A stretch of 64,000 bases of DNA from an uncultured Oscillospiraceae bacterium (GTDB lineage Bacteria; Bacillota; Clostridia; Oscillospirales; Oscillospiraceae), in contig CANQTO010000001.1 of the NCBI GenBank assembly GCA_947626785.1, positions 32,085-96,084 of the forward strand, given 5' to 3'. Shown here piece by piece: positions 8,255 to 16,137 of the stretch (within the stretch, counting starts at the first letter, position 1; each line of letters opens with the position of its first letter). The notes beneath the pieces were generated by a model that was not told the origin of the DNA, ran no database searches, and saw only the letters and a list, made by a program, of their open reading frames with translations. Position numbers and translations under genes: made by a program.

Positions 8255-8935
8255 TTATAGACGGATCTCGACCGGCTCGCCCGGCTCCAGCCGGTCCTCC
8301 TCGGTCCGGCAGTCCAGGGCAACCAGGCGGACGCCGGCGTCCCTCGCCTCCCGCAGAGCCTGAGCGAAGGCGGGGTGCGTGGCGGTGTTGGGCTCAAAAT
8401 ACCGGACGCCCCGCATCTGCACGATGAAGACCGCCCAGGCCTCGTAGCCCTCCCGCAGGCAGTCCGTCAGGCCGTGCAGGTGTTTGACGCCCCGTTCTGT
8501 GGGCGCGTCGGGAAAGCGTACCACGCCATCCTCCTCCAGAGTTACGCCCTTGACCTCCACAAAGCCGCCTTGGCCTCCGTGCTCGATGTAGAAATCGAAG
8601 CGGGAGTCGCCGTGGCGGCACTCGGGCCGGATGAGCTCCGGCACGAAGCCCAGGCCCCCGGCGGCCAGCCACTGGGCGCAGACCGCGTTGGGCGCGGCGG
8701 CGTCCATATTGATGAGCCGGTCCCCCTTATAGACGGCGATCAGGTCCCAGCCGGTCTTCCGGGCGGGGCTTTCCGCCTTCTGGAGGACGACCCGGGCCCC
8801 GGGGACCAGAAGCTCCCGGCAGCGGCCCGTGTTCTTCACATGGCAGACGGCGGGGGAGCCGTCCAGCAGGACCTTGGCGATAAAGCGGTTGGGCCGGCTG
8901 ATAAACTCAGCAGGCCTGGTGTTCTCATAGACCAT
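8255..8935 (-). CDS. sfsA: SfsA family protein (DNA/RNA nuclease, sugar fermentation stimulation homologue)
   Basis: A 226-residue protein with the SfsA layout: AEFISRPNRFIAKVLLDG at the start, CHVKNTGRCRELLVPGARV (an OB-like half), and a PD-(D/E)xK-like core DSRFDFYIEH...GFVEVKGVTL, ending with VRYFEPNTATHPAFAQALREA. The family binds DNA and has reported nuclease activity; the physiological role is unclear. ATG 8935 lies six bases after the stop of the upstream NTPase gene. A GTG at 8962 would overlap that gene and was not chosen. It probably shares a transcript with the NTPase. Confidence 0.9.
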   Translation of the reverse strand: MVYENTRPAEFISRPNRFIAKVLLDGSPAVCHVKNTGRCRELLVPGARVVLQKAESPARKTGWDLIAVYKGDRLINMDAAAPNAVCAQWLAAGGLGFVPELIRPECRHGDSRFDFYIEHGGQGGFVEVKGVTLEEDGVVRFPDAPTERGVKHLHGLTDCLREGYEAWAVFIVQMRGVRYFEPNTATHPAFAQALREARDAGVRLVALDCRTEEDRLEPGEPVEIRL

Positions 8936-8940
8936 GGCGT

Positions 8941-9522
8941 TCAGACAAATTCTTTGACCCACTGTTCCACGATCCGCCGGGCCACCTGGTCCGAGGAACC
9001 TGTCGTTTTCAGGATCAGCGTGTCCGGGTCTGCCTCCAGGGCCTCGTGGAGCCGCCGGACGTAGGCGGTCAGCTTCTCGCCCAGGCCCAGACGCCGGCGC
9101 AGGTCCTCCGCCGCCTGGGGCGACATCAGGACGCCCAGACAGGGCTGCTCGCCGGAGAGAAATTCTGCCAGAGCCTCCCGGAACTGGGGGATGACCAGCT
9201 CAAAGCCGCCGAACTGGTCCAGCAGGGAGAAGGGGTACCAGGCTGCCTCCTCCAGGAGCCGGACGCCCTCGGAGCGGAAGACCTCGTTGTCCGTATGCAG
9301 GGCTTCCCCCTGGCAGAACAGAAAGCGCCGGGGCTCAAAGCCCTCCGCACCGCCCGCTGCGGCGGCGGGGAGCAGGTCATAGCCCAGCAGCGTCCCGTCC
9401 GGGGCGCAGGCCCGCTCGGTGACAAAGCCGCCGGCCATGGAGGCGGCGCCGCCCAAAATGCCGCGGAGCAGGGCGGTCTTGCCGCAGCCGGGAGCGCCTG
9501 TGAGAAAGAGATGCTTTTTCAT
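8941..9522 (-). CDS. P-loop NTPase related to the THEP1 nucleotidase family
   Basis: A 193-residue ATPase-fold protein. The Walker A motif GAPGCGKT is at residues 9-16. LLDQFGGFELVIPQF (100-114) aligns with the Walker B region of THEP1-type nucleoside triphosphatases, normally D-E-I-G-x-M-E-L; here the second acid is Gln103. The conserved downstream Phe and the overall length agree with that family. GGAGG lies eight to nine bases before the ATG at 9522. The Glu-to-Gln change at the presumed catalytic position may lower hydrolysis. It is co-oriented with sfsA at six bases' distance. Family placement is by motif only. Confidence 0.72.
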   Translation of the reverse strand: MKKHLFLTGAPGCGKTALLRGILGGAASMAGGFVTERACAPDGTLLGYDLLPAAAAGGAEGFEPRRFLFCQGEALHTDNEVFRSEGVRLLEEAAWYPFSLLDQFGGFELVIPQFREALAEFLSGEQPCLGVLMSPQAAEDLRRRLGLGEKLTAYVRRLHEALEADPDTLILKTTGSSDQVARRIVEQWVKEFV

Positions 9523-9541
9523 GGGAGCGTTCCTCCAAATT

Positions 9542-9730
9542 TCAGAAATCGACGCAGCCCCTCGCCCGGTACGGAGCGGCGGCCGCGCCGTTGACATGGG
9601 CGCCGGTGAACAGCAGGCCGCCAGCGGCCTTTAAAGCGCGGTAGGATCCGTTTTCCGCCAGAACCCTATCTACGGTTATTCCCGGGGCTGAAAGCGCGGA
9701 GAAGCCCTCTGCGCCTGTCCTGGCTTCCTT
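9542..9730 (-). pseudogene. Possible gene remnant: open frame of 62 codons without a start
   Basis: On the minus strand one frame is open from a TAA at 9731-9733 to a TGA at 9542-9544. Its last 45 codons look coding, with GC-rich third positions and a plausible peptide (ITVDRVLAENGSYRALK, then GGLLFTGAHVNG). No ATG, GTG or TTG occurs in frame, and no family is recognised. It could be the decayed end of a lost gene upstream of the NTPase, or chance in GC-rich DNA. Confidence 0.25.
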
Positions 9731-9764
9731 TTAAAAGAAGCCCCCGGTTTTCACCGGGGGTCTT
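9731..9764 (-). terminator. Terminator of the esterase/ATP-grasp operon
   Basis: CCCCCGGT at 9741-9748 pairs with ACCGGGGG at 9753-9760. Read on the minus strand the stem is followed by TTCTTTT. It lies just after the stop of the ATP-grasp gene. Confidence 0.85.
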
Positions 9765-9771
9765 ACATCTG

Positions 9772-10965
9772 TCACTTGCAGATGAGCATGTCCTGGTAGA
9801 ACTGCTCCATCTCCTCCTGAGTGGGGAAGACGGCCACGTACATATGGTTGCCCATGGCGGCGGAGAGTACCTGGGGGATCTCACCCGCCATCTTCATGCA
9901 GGCGCCGTATTTTGCCATCAGCTCCTCGTGGCTGTAGACAAAGTTCTTGCCCTCCCGGCGGCCGGCGTAGGCGCAGTAGTACTGTACGTTCTTCTTCAGT
10001 TCGCTGCCGTTGAAGGCCACCATGTCCGCCCAGATCTTGTACACGTTGGTGCTGTGGGCGAAGTTGATCATGTCCGGGGTGAAGCCGCCGCAGGGCCGCA
10101 TGTTGACCTCCAGACCCACCAGCTGGCCCTTTTTGCCCAGACCCTCCTGGTCCTGGGTCAGGCGGAAGAACTCAAAGTGGATGAAGCGGCTCTTGACCCC
10201 GAAGGACTTGGCAGCGGCCCGGCCGATGGCCCGGGTGTCGTCCGGCAGCTCCTTGAGGATGTAGTAGATGGAGTTGTCGTTGTCGTTGACGATGTCCATG
10301 ATGGACATAGGGGTCACGTTGCCGGTCTCGAACATGGGCTCACCCTGGGCGTCATAGATGGCGTCGTAGGAGTTGACCTCGGCGTAGACGAACTCCTCCA
10401 TGATGTAGGTCACGCCGGGCTGCTTCTGCTCCAGGAAGCGGACCAGCTCTTCCTCGTTGTGCAGAGCGTGGGTGTCGGACGCGCCGACGCCGTTGTCCGG
10501 CTTGACGACCACCGGGTAACCCACCTGGGCGATAAACTCCTTACTGTCCTCCAGGCCCTCCACCAGGTGATAGCGGGCTACGGGGATACCGGCCTTCCGG
10601 TAGTACTCCTTCATGCGGGACTTGTACTTGATGCGGGGGATGTCGTCCACCTGGAAGCCGCTGGTGATGTGGAAGGCGGTGCGCAGCTTGGCGTCCCGCT
10701 CCAGCCAGTACTCGTTGTTGGACTCCAGCCAGTCGATGGGCCCGTGCTTGAAGATCAGAAAGGCCACGGCCCGGTACACGGCGTCGTAATTCTCCAGGCT
10801 GTCCACCTTGTAGTACTCGGTCAGACTGTCCTTCAGACCCTGGCTCAGCTGGTCATAGGGCTCGTCCCCAATGCCCAGCACGTTCATCCCGTCGGCCTTC
10901 AGCTCCCGGCAGAAGAGCCAGTAGTTGGTGGGGAAGTTGGGGGAGATAAAGATAAAGTTTTTCAT
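9772..10965 (-). CDS. ATP-grasp domain ligase of unknown substrate
   Basis: A 397-residue cytosolic protein. An N-terminal Rossmann-like pre-ATP-grasp region (FIFISPNFPTNYWLFCREL) is followed by the ATP-grasp fold: lid/ATP-binding VGYPVVVKPDNGVGASDT, the YIMEEFV adenine-proximal strand, and the metal-binding GLEVNMRPCGGFTPDM near the end. These enzymes couple a carboxylate to an amine or thiol through an acyl phosphate. The substrate is not known. ATG 10965 (MKNFIFI) was chosen; a GTG at 10983 adds six residues. It is the last gene of a three-gene operon after two esterases, with 27 bases separating it from the second esterase. Confidence 0.82.
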   Translation of the reverse strand: MKNFIFISPNFPTNYWLFCRELKADGMNVLGIGDEPYDQLSQGLKDSLTEYYKVDSLENYDAVYRAVAFLIFKHGPIDWLESNNEYWLERDAKLRTAFHITSGFQVDDIPRIKYKSRMKEYYRKAGIPVARYHLVEGLEDSKEFIAQVGYPVVVKPDNGVGASDTHALHNEEELVRFLEQKQPGVTYIMEEFVYAEVNSYDAIYDAQGEPMFETGNVTPMSIMDIVNDNDNSIYYILKELPDDTRAIGRAAAKSFGVKSRFIHFEFFRLTQDQEGLGKKGQLVGLEVNMRPCGGFTPDMINFAHSTNVYKIWADMVAFNGSELKKNVQYYCAYAGRREGKNFVYSHEELMAKYGACMKMAGEIPQVLSAAMGNHMYVAVFPTQEEMEQFYQDMLICK

Positions 10966-10992
10966 AACTTTTGCCTCACTCACTTATGGTTT

Positions 10993-11745
10993 TTAATCGA
11001 TCAGGAAGGGAAGGAAATAGCTGCACTGCTTATACCACCAGGGCCAGTCGTGGGACACGTCGTGCCCCCAGTAGTCCACCCAGAGGCGGATGCCCTTGCT
11101 GTGGAGGATCTCGTCGATGCGGCGGGTGGACTCGGGCATTTCCCAGTCGCCCAGGCCCACGCAGATGACGCCCTTGTTCCGGTTGTACTGCTCGATATAG
11201 GGGTGGTCCGGGGCCAGGTTCGGCAGATAGTCCTCCGGGGAATTCAGGTACACCAGATCGTCCCGGTAGCCGCCGAAGCCGTAGGAGGCGGTGTAGATCC
11301 CGCTGAGGGCCAGGAGCCGGTCAAAGAGCGTGGGGAAGCGGAAGTAGAGGTTGGCGGCGTGAGTGGCGCCCAGGCTGCTGCCGTAGACCAGCAGGCCGGG
11401 GTCTCCGTCCCAGCCGTTCCGGTCCCGGGCCCGGTCCTGCATGAAGGGGACCACCTCGTCCGTCAGGTAGCGGACCCACTCCTCATGCCGGCGGATGCGC
11501 CAGTAGGGGTCGCCGTTGCTGTCGGACCAAGTTTCCTTGTCCATGGTGTCCACCGAGCAGACCATCAGCTTCCCCGCGTCGATCCAGGGGGCCCAGACAT
11601 CGGCCATGTGGAAGTTCTCAAAATCGAAGAAGCGCCCGTCCTGGCAGGGAATGAACAGGGCCGGCTTGCCCTGGTGCCCGTAGACCTTGCACTCCATTAC
11701 ACGGTTCAGCGAGGGGCTGAACCATCTGGCGTACTGAGTTTCCAT
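10993..11745 (-). CDS. Alpha/beta-hydrolase esterase, second gene of the ATP-grasp operon
   Basis: A 250-residue hydrolase of the putative esterase (PF00756-like) type. YGSSLGA (GxSxG, about residues 121-127) supplies the nucleophile; LGDWEMPE and HDVSHDWPWW near the C terminus supply plausible acid and His residues. There is no signal peptide, so it should be cytosolic. It starts three bases after the preceding esterase stops, implying translational coupling. It is related in fold to its neighbour but clearly divergent, so this is not a recent duplication. The substrate is unknown; S-formylglutathione hydrolase or siderophore esterase are among distant relatives. Confidence 0.82.
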   Translation of the reverse strand: METQYARWFSPSLNRVMECKVYGHQGKPALFIPCQDGRFFDFENFHMADVWAPWIDAGKLMVCSVDTMDKETWSDSNGDPYWRIRRHEEWVRYLTDEVVPFMQDRARDRNGWDGDPGLLVYGSSLGATHAANLYFRFPTLFDRLLALSGIYTASYGFGGYRDDLVYLNSPEDYLPNLAPDHPYIEQYNRNKGVICVGLGDWEMPESTRRIDEILHSKGIRLWVDYWGHDVSHDWPWWYKQCSYFLPFLID

Positions 11746-11748
11746 ACC

Positions 11749-12516
11749 TTATTCCTCTCTCTCGTATAGTAGGGTGTCGATGAAGAAGGGGACCTGCCGC
11801 TCCCAGCTGGCCTCGCAGTGGTCCCCCCAGGGGACGATGCGCACATTGAGCCAGATGCCCCGGTCCAGCAGCAGCTTGGTGACCCGGCTGAAACGGGCGG
11901 CCATGTTGGGGTGGAACTTCATTTCCCGGGAACCGTAGTCCATGTAGATCACGGTGCCCTTGGCGATGCGGGACTGGCGGAGCATCCGGTCCAGCTTGTC
12001 GGTGGCAAACCAGATGGAGGGGGACAGGGCCGCCGCCCTGGAGAAGATCCGGTTATAGCGCATTACGCCGTACAGGCTCATGAGTCCGCCCATGGAGCTG
12101 CCGCCGATGAAGGTGTGCTCCCGGTCGGGCAGGGTGGGGAATTCCGCGTCGATCATGGGCTTGAAGACCTTGATCATCCAGCGCATGGTCTCCCGGCCCC
12201 GGCCCGTTATCCGGCCAAGGCTGGGCTCCTCAAAGCTGAAGGGGGAGTACTCGCAGAGCCGGGCCTGGTCCCCATGGCTGCACTCTACGGCGGCCACGAT
12301 CAGGGGCGTCTCCGTAAAATCCAGGTACTCGCCCAGGCCCCAGCTCTTGCCGTAGGTGGCGTCCTCATCGTAAAACAGGTTGTGCCCGTCGAACATATAC
12401 AGCACAGGGAAGCGGGCCTCCGGGTCCTCCTCCGCCGCCTTGGGCAGATACACATAGGCCCGGCGGACCTCGTCGCCGCTGAGCTCGGGAATGGTCAGTT
12501 CCCATTTGACGATCAT
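11749..12516 (-). CDS. Alpha/beta-hydrolase esterase, first gene of the ATP-grasp operon
   Basis: A 255-residue esterase-D-like (PF00756) hydrolase. PVLYMFDGHNLFYDE is the typical first half, FIGGSSMGGLMSLYG carries the nucleophile elbow, YMDYGSREMKFH the acid region and WGDHCEASWERQVPFF the catalytic His. No export signal is visible. AGGAGG lies eight bases before ATG 12516, and a promoter lies just upstream. It opens the operon esterase, esterase, ATP-grasp ligase. Confidence 0.86.
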   Translation of the reverse strand: MIVKWELTIPELSGDEVRRAYVYLPKAAEEDPEARFPVLYMFDGHNLFYDEDATYGKSWGLGEYLDFTETPLIVAAVECSHGDQARLCEYSPFSFEEPSLGRITGRGRETMRWMIKVFKPMIDAEFPTLPDREHTFIGGSSMGGLMSLYGVMRYNRIFSRAAALSPSIWFATDKLDRMLRQSRIAKGTVIYMDYGSREMKFHPNMAARFSRVTKLLLDRGIWLNVRIVPWGDHCEASWERQVPFFIDTLLYEREE

Positions 12517-12528
12517 GAATAAGCCTCC

Positions 12529-12540
12529 TGAACAGGGTAA
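12529..12540 (-). promoter_or_regulatory. 12-base motif shared by two leaders, copy 1
   Basis: TGAACAGGGTAA (plus strand) lies in the leader just upstream of the first esterase's ribosome site. The same 12 bases occur at 14231-14242 in the leader of the amidohydrolase gene. Confidence 0.4.
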
Positions 12541-12555
12541 AATCGATTGTTCAGT

Positions 12556-12584
12556 AGTTTAGCACGGTGCTGCAAAAAATGCAA
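12556..12584 (-). promoter_or_regulatory. Promoter of the esterase/ATP-grasp operon
   Basis: Minus strand: TTGCAT at 12579-12584, 17-base spacer, TAAACT at 12556-12561. It lies between the amidohydrolase stop and the first esterase. Confidence 0.6.
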
Positions 12585-12601
12585 TCATTTTCAGCGATTT
12601 C

Positions 12602-14215
12602 TTATCCCGCGTACACCTGCCGCCCGCCTAGGTACGTAGCCAGCACCGGGATGCTCTGCAAAGTCTCCGGCGCGGCGGTGAAGGGGTTCTCGCCCAGCAG
12701 CACGAAGTCTGCCAGCATGCCGGGGGCGATGCGGCCCTTGCGATCTTCCTCAAAGCTGGCCTCTGCCCCGTGGACGGTGTAGCTGTCCAGCGCCTCCTGC
12801 ACAGAGAAGGCCTGGTCCGGCAGATAGGGGCCCAGGGCGCCGGAGCGGTCCTTCCGGGTGACGGCGCACTGGATGCCGGCCATCACGTCCGGCAGCTCCA
12901 CCGGGCAGTCGCTGCCGTTGCTGACAGAGACGCCCGCGTCCAGCAGGCTCTTCCAACAGTAGCTGGTGGCGGCAAGCTCGGGCCCCACCCGCTCCTCCAC
13001 GATGCGGATGTCGTAGTCCAGGAAGATGCTCTGGGCGTAGATGTGCAGACCCAGGGCCTGGATCTTCTCCAGCTGATCGGGGCGGGTGATCTGGCAGTGG
13101 ACGATGCCGTGGCGGTGGTCCTGCCGGGGGCAGTCCGCCAGGGCCTTCTCATAGGCGGAGAGCACCCGGTCCAGGCAGGCGTCCCCGATGGCGTGGACGG
13201 CCACCTGCATACCCTGCCGGTTGGCGTAGCCGATCATCTCGTCCAGGGTCTCCTGGGAGAAGACCGGGATGCCGCAGGTCTCCGGCGCGTCGGCATAGGG
13301 CCGGGAGAGATAGGCGGTGCGGGCCCCCAGGGCCCCGTCGCCCAGCATCTTCAATGGGCCAATCTTGAACAGATCGCTGCCCGCGCCGGTCACGTTCCCG
13401 GCCTCCACGAAGCGCCGGAGCTCGGGGAGGCTGGTGAAGTTGCTCTGCTCGTAGACCCGGACGGTCAGCTCTCCCGCCGCCTCCAGCTCCCGGTAGGCCT
13501 CGTTGACGGTCTCCCAGGGCAGGGTGGTGGGATAGACGCAGTAGTCGTCGGTCTGGCTGCTGGTGACGCCGTAGCTGTTCAGCATCCGGCAGGCCTGGCG
13601 GAGCATGTCCTTGACCTCCTCCTTGTTGGGGGCGGGGATGGCGTCATAGACCAGCTGCATGGCGTTGTCGTAGAAGCGGCCGTCGGGCTGCCCGTCCTCC
13701 AGGCCGATGCGCCCGCCCTCCGGCTGGGGGCTGTCCGCCGTGATGCCCAGCAGCTCCAGCGCCCGGCTGTTGACCACCAGGCAGTGCCCGCAGGCACGGA
13801 TGGCGCAGATGGGCCGGGCGGTGGTGACCGAGTCCAGGTCCCGCCGGTCGGGTAAACGGGAGACATCGCTGAAATAGTCCTGGTTCCAGCCCCGGCCCCG
13901 GATCCAGCCCTGGCCGGGGTGGTCCCGGTCAAAGTCCCGCAGGCACTGGAGCAGATCGCTCAGGCTCCCGGTGTGCCGGGCCAGGTCCGCGGCGGCCAGG
14001 GCGCTGCCCAAAGAGAGCAGGTGCATGTGGCTGTCGGTAAAGCCGCAGCAGGCAAAGCGCCCGGCCAGGTCTACCCGCTCCGCCTCCGGCCCGGCAAAGG
14101 CCGCGGCCTCGGTGTCAGAGCCGGCAAAGGTAAAGAGCCCGTCTTCTACGACAAAGGCCTGGACAAGGGGCAGAGCGCCGGTATAGACCGCGCCGTTAAA
14201 ATACAGAGTTTTCAT
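12602..14215 (-). CDS. Amidohydrolase family protein (YtcJ/amidohydrolase_3 type)
   Basis: A 537-residue metal-dependent hydrolase of the amidohydrolase superfamily. GFTDSHMHLLSLGSAL holds the HxH metal motif, QVAVHAIGDACLDRV a further metal-binding His, HGIVHCQI the next, and SNGSDCPVE the catalytic Asp region; the C-terminal GRIAPGMLADFVLLGENPF is the usual beta-sandwich segment. AGGAG lies six bases before the ATG. The YtcJ group hydrolyses amides, carbamates or formamides, with unknown natural substrates. It lies 84 bases after the AGCS symporter on the same strand, separated by a hairpin with a poor T run, so read-through from the lysine riboswitch unit is possible. Confidence 0.88.
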   Translation of the reverse strand: MKTLYFNGAVYTGALPLVQAFVVEDGLFTFAGSDTEAAAFAGPEAERVDLAGRFACCGFTDSHMHLLSLGSALAAADLARHTGSLSDLLQCLRDFDRDHPGQGWIRGRGWNQDYFSDVSRLPDRRDLDSVTTARPICAIRACGHCLVVNSRALELLGITADSPQPEGGRIGLEDGQPDGRFYDNAMQLVYDAIPAPNKEEVKDMLRQACRMLNSYGVTSSQTDDYCVYPTTLPWETVNEAYRELEAAGELTVRVYEQSNFTSLPELRRFVEAGNVTGAGSDLFKIGPLKMLGDGALGARTAYLSRPYADAPETCGIPVFSQETLDEMIGYANRQGMQVAVHAIGDACLDRVLSAYEKALADCPRQDHRHGIVHCQITRPDQLEKIQALGLHIYAQSIFLDYDIRIVEERVGPELAATSYCWKSLLDAGVSVSNGSDCPVELPDVMAGIQCAVTRKDRSGALGPYLPDQAFSVQEALDSYTVHGAEASFEEDRKGRIAPGMLADFVLLGENPFTAAPETLQSIPVLATYLGGRQVYAG

Positions 14216-14230
14216 ATCTTCTCCTTTACA

Positions 14231-14271
14231 TGAACAGGGTAACCGGCAGCCGCGGTCTCCGCGGCTGCCGG
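14231..14271 (-). other. Leader motif copy 2 and perfect 13-base-pair hairpin
   Basis: TGAACAGGGTAA at 14231-14242 repeats the motif at 12529. Next to it CCGGCAGCCGCGG (14243-14255) pairs perfectly with 14259-14271 across a three-base loop. On the minus strand no T run follows; on the plus strand AGGTTTTCTT follows. It lies between the symporter and the amidohydrolase genes and may weaken read-through or protect one transcript end. Confidence 0.55.
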
Positions 14272-14299
14272 AGGTTTTCTTATCTTATCTTTTCGCGGT

Positions 14300-15802
14300 T
14301 TACTTTGCGGAGGAAGCGACGGTGGTCTGGTCCTCATAGAAGAGGCTGACGTTCTCGTTCAGGGTGCCCTTGTGCAGATAGCGGGCCTTGTAATCCTTCA
14401 AAAGCTTGAAATACTCTCCTGACAGGATCAAAATCACCGCCACGTTGACAAAGGTGGGGATGGCCGAGGTGATGTCCACCACCGTCCAGATGAAGCCCTG
14501 GTTATTGGTCTTCACCAGGTAGATGGTCCAGAGCAGGCCGGGCAGGGCACGCAGAGCGTAGAAGAACTTCATGACGATCTTCTTGAGCAGGGCGTTGTTG
14601 GCGCACAGGTGCTCCAGCAGGGACAGATAGTAGGTGAACCAGCCGCCGGAGGTGGTGACGGTGAAGATGACCATGATGACGGCCAGCAGCACGCTGCCCA
14701 CCACGCCGAAGCTGGAGGCGAAGGCGCTGAGGGCCAGGTCGCCGCCGTTGGTGCCGTTGGTCCAGTTGCCGCTGAGGATCACGGACAGGCCCGTGATGGA
14801 GCAGACAACAAAGGTGTCAAAGAAGACCTCGAAGGAGCCCCACAGGCCCTGCTCCACCGGGTGCCGGGTCTTGGCGGAGGAGTGGACCATGGGGGAGGTG
14901 CCCCAGCCGGCCTCGTTGGAGTACACGGCCCGGGCCATACCGGTCTGGACGATCTGGGCCACCGTGGCCCCGGCGAAGCCGCCCATGGCGGCGGTGCCGG
15001 TGAAGGCGTCGTGGAAGATGGAGGCGAAGGCGCCGGGAACGCGGGTCAGGTTGGCCACGATCATAGCCAGGCCCATGAGGATGTACAGGGCGCTCATGAA
15101 GGGCACCAGCTTGGAGAACAGAGAGGCGATCTTCCGGGTGCCGCCGCTGGTGACCATGTAGGTCAGCACGCACAGCAGCAGGCCCGCCAGGATGACGCCC
15201 TCCACGGTCAGGCCGCCGATGTGCAGATCAGGCAGCCGGAAGGCCCCGGAGACCACCTGGGCGGCGGTCAGGGTGGAGGAGGTGATGAAGAAGGTGGAGA
15301 AGATGCCCAGGCCGAAGATGATGGCGGGGATCAGCCAGAGCTTGCCCCAGTGCCGCTCCTTGCCAAGGCCGTACTCCATGTAATAGGTGGGGCCGCCGTA
15401 GGAGTCCCCGTTGTCCTCCGTGCGCCGGTAGTGGCAGCCCAGGGTGACCTCCACCTGCTTGAGGATCAGGCCCAGGCAGGCGGTGGCCCACATCCAGAAG
15501 ATGGCGCCGGGGCCGCCGGCTGCCACGGCGGTCGCCACGCCGGCGATGTTGCCGAAGCCCACGGTGCCGCCGATGGCGGTGGCGATGGCCTCAAAGGGGC
15601 TGAGCATGCCCTTCTCGGCGGCGTCGTCCCGGGCGGTCTTGCCCGCGAAGATCTGCCCCGCCGTGCGCTTCATGGTCCAGCCGAAGTAGCGGAACTGAAA
15701 GAAGCCGGAACGGATGGTGAAATACAGCCCCGTAGCGATCATCAGCACGATCAGGGGCAGGCCCCAGAGGACCCCGTCAAGCCAGTTCAGAAAGTCGATC
15801 AT
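14300..15802 (-). CDS. AGCS-family sodium/amino acid symporter under a lysine riboswitch
   Basis: A 500-residue transporter of the alanine/glycine:cation symporter family with about 11 membrane segments. Signatures include AIATAIGGTVGFGNIAGVATA, GAIFWMWATACLGLILKQVE, and YSNEAGWGTSPMVHSSA. The ATG at 15802 has AAGGAG upstream; an open frame further upstream (to 15967) is the riboswitch region and was excluded. Known AGCS members carry alanine, glycine or glutamine. The L-box riboswitch in its leader suggests that lysine, or something that spares lysine, is relevant. The family call is firm; the substrate is inference. Confidence 0.9.
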   Translation of the reverse strand: MIDFLNWLDGVLWGLPLIVLMIATGLYFTIRSGFFQFRYFGWTMKRTAGQIFAGKTARDDAAEKGMLSPFEAIATAIGGTVGFGNIAGVATAVAAGGPGAIFWMWATACLGLILKQVEVTLGCHYRRTEDNGDSYGGPTYYMEYGLGKERHWGKLWLIPAIIFGLGIFSTFFITSSTLTAAQVVSGAFRLPDLHIGGLTVEGVILAGLLLCVLTYMVTSGGTRKIASLFSKLVPFMSALYILMGLAMIVANLTRVPGAFASIFHDAFTGTAAMGGFAGATVAQIVQTGMARAVYSNEAGWGTSPMVHSSAKTRHPVEQGLWGSFEVFFDTFVVCSITGLSVILSGNWTNGTNGGDLALSAFASSFGVVGSVLLAVIMVIFTVTTSGGWFTYYLSLLEHLCANNALLKKIVMKFFYALRALPGLLWTIYLVKTNNQGFIWTVVDITSAIPTFVNVAVILILSGEYFKLLKDYKARYLHKGTLNENVSLFYEDQTTVASSAK

Positions 15803-15862
15803 GATGTTTCTCCTTTTCCGGATCGACAACAAGGGAGACGTCGGTCGGCTTTGCCAAAAACG

Positions 15863-16081
15863 AAAAAGGAAGCAGCGGCCGGTGACCACTGCTCCACAAG
15901 TTCCGTTCGTGAAACAATAGCTCCTCCACCGTTTTTCGGTGAGAGTGTGCAGCCTCTTCGACTGCACCCCAACTGCAGGGCCCCGCGGCAGGACTCTGGT
16001 TTCGGCGGAGCATCCTTTCCCTGTCGTTCGCCGGGTACCGCACCCTCCGGACAGCTACTCATAGGCTCCGCGCCTCTATTG
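15863..16081 (-). promoter_or_regulatory. Lysine riboswitch (L-box) with terminator
   Basis: The aptamer runs on the minus strand from 16081 to 15915. The first stem pairs CAATAG (16076-16081) with CTATTG (15915-15920). In order it shows the L-box hallmarks AGAGGCGCGGAGCC, GAGTAG, GGAAAGGATGCTCCGCCGAA and, at the end, GGAGGAGCTATT. A terminator follows at 15863-15895 (GGAGCAG...CTGCTTCC then TTTTT), before the symporter start at 15802. Lysine binding would favour the terminator, so expression falls when lysine is plentiful. Confidence 0.88.
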
Positions 16082-16108
16082 CCAAACCAATATAAAATTT
16101 ACTTGTTT

Positions 16109-16137
16109 AAAGTAACACAGTATGAAAGCGTTGTCAA
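16109..16137 (-). promoter_or_regulatory. Promoter of the lysine riboswitch transcript
   Basis: Minus strand: a perfect TTGACA at 16132-16137, 17 bases, then TACTTT at 16109-16114. The transcript would start about 20 bases before the aptamer. Confidence 0.6.

Noticed and set aside
15803..15967. N-terminal extension of the AGCS symporter to 15967
   Set aside because: The frame is open, but it covers the riboswitch terminator. ATG 15802 has a good ribosome site and the family's usual start.
15803..16081. Glycine riboswitch upstream of the AGCS symporter
   Set aside because: This was considered because AGCS genes are often under glycine control. The leader instead shows the lysine-riboswitch core (AGAGGCGCG, GCCGAA and the GGAG-GAGCTATT end) and no tandem glycine aptamer.
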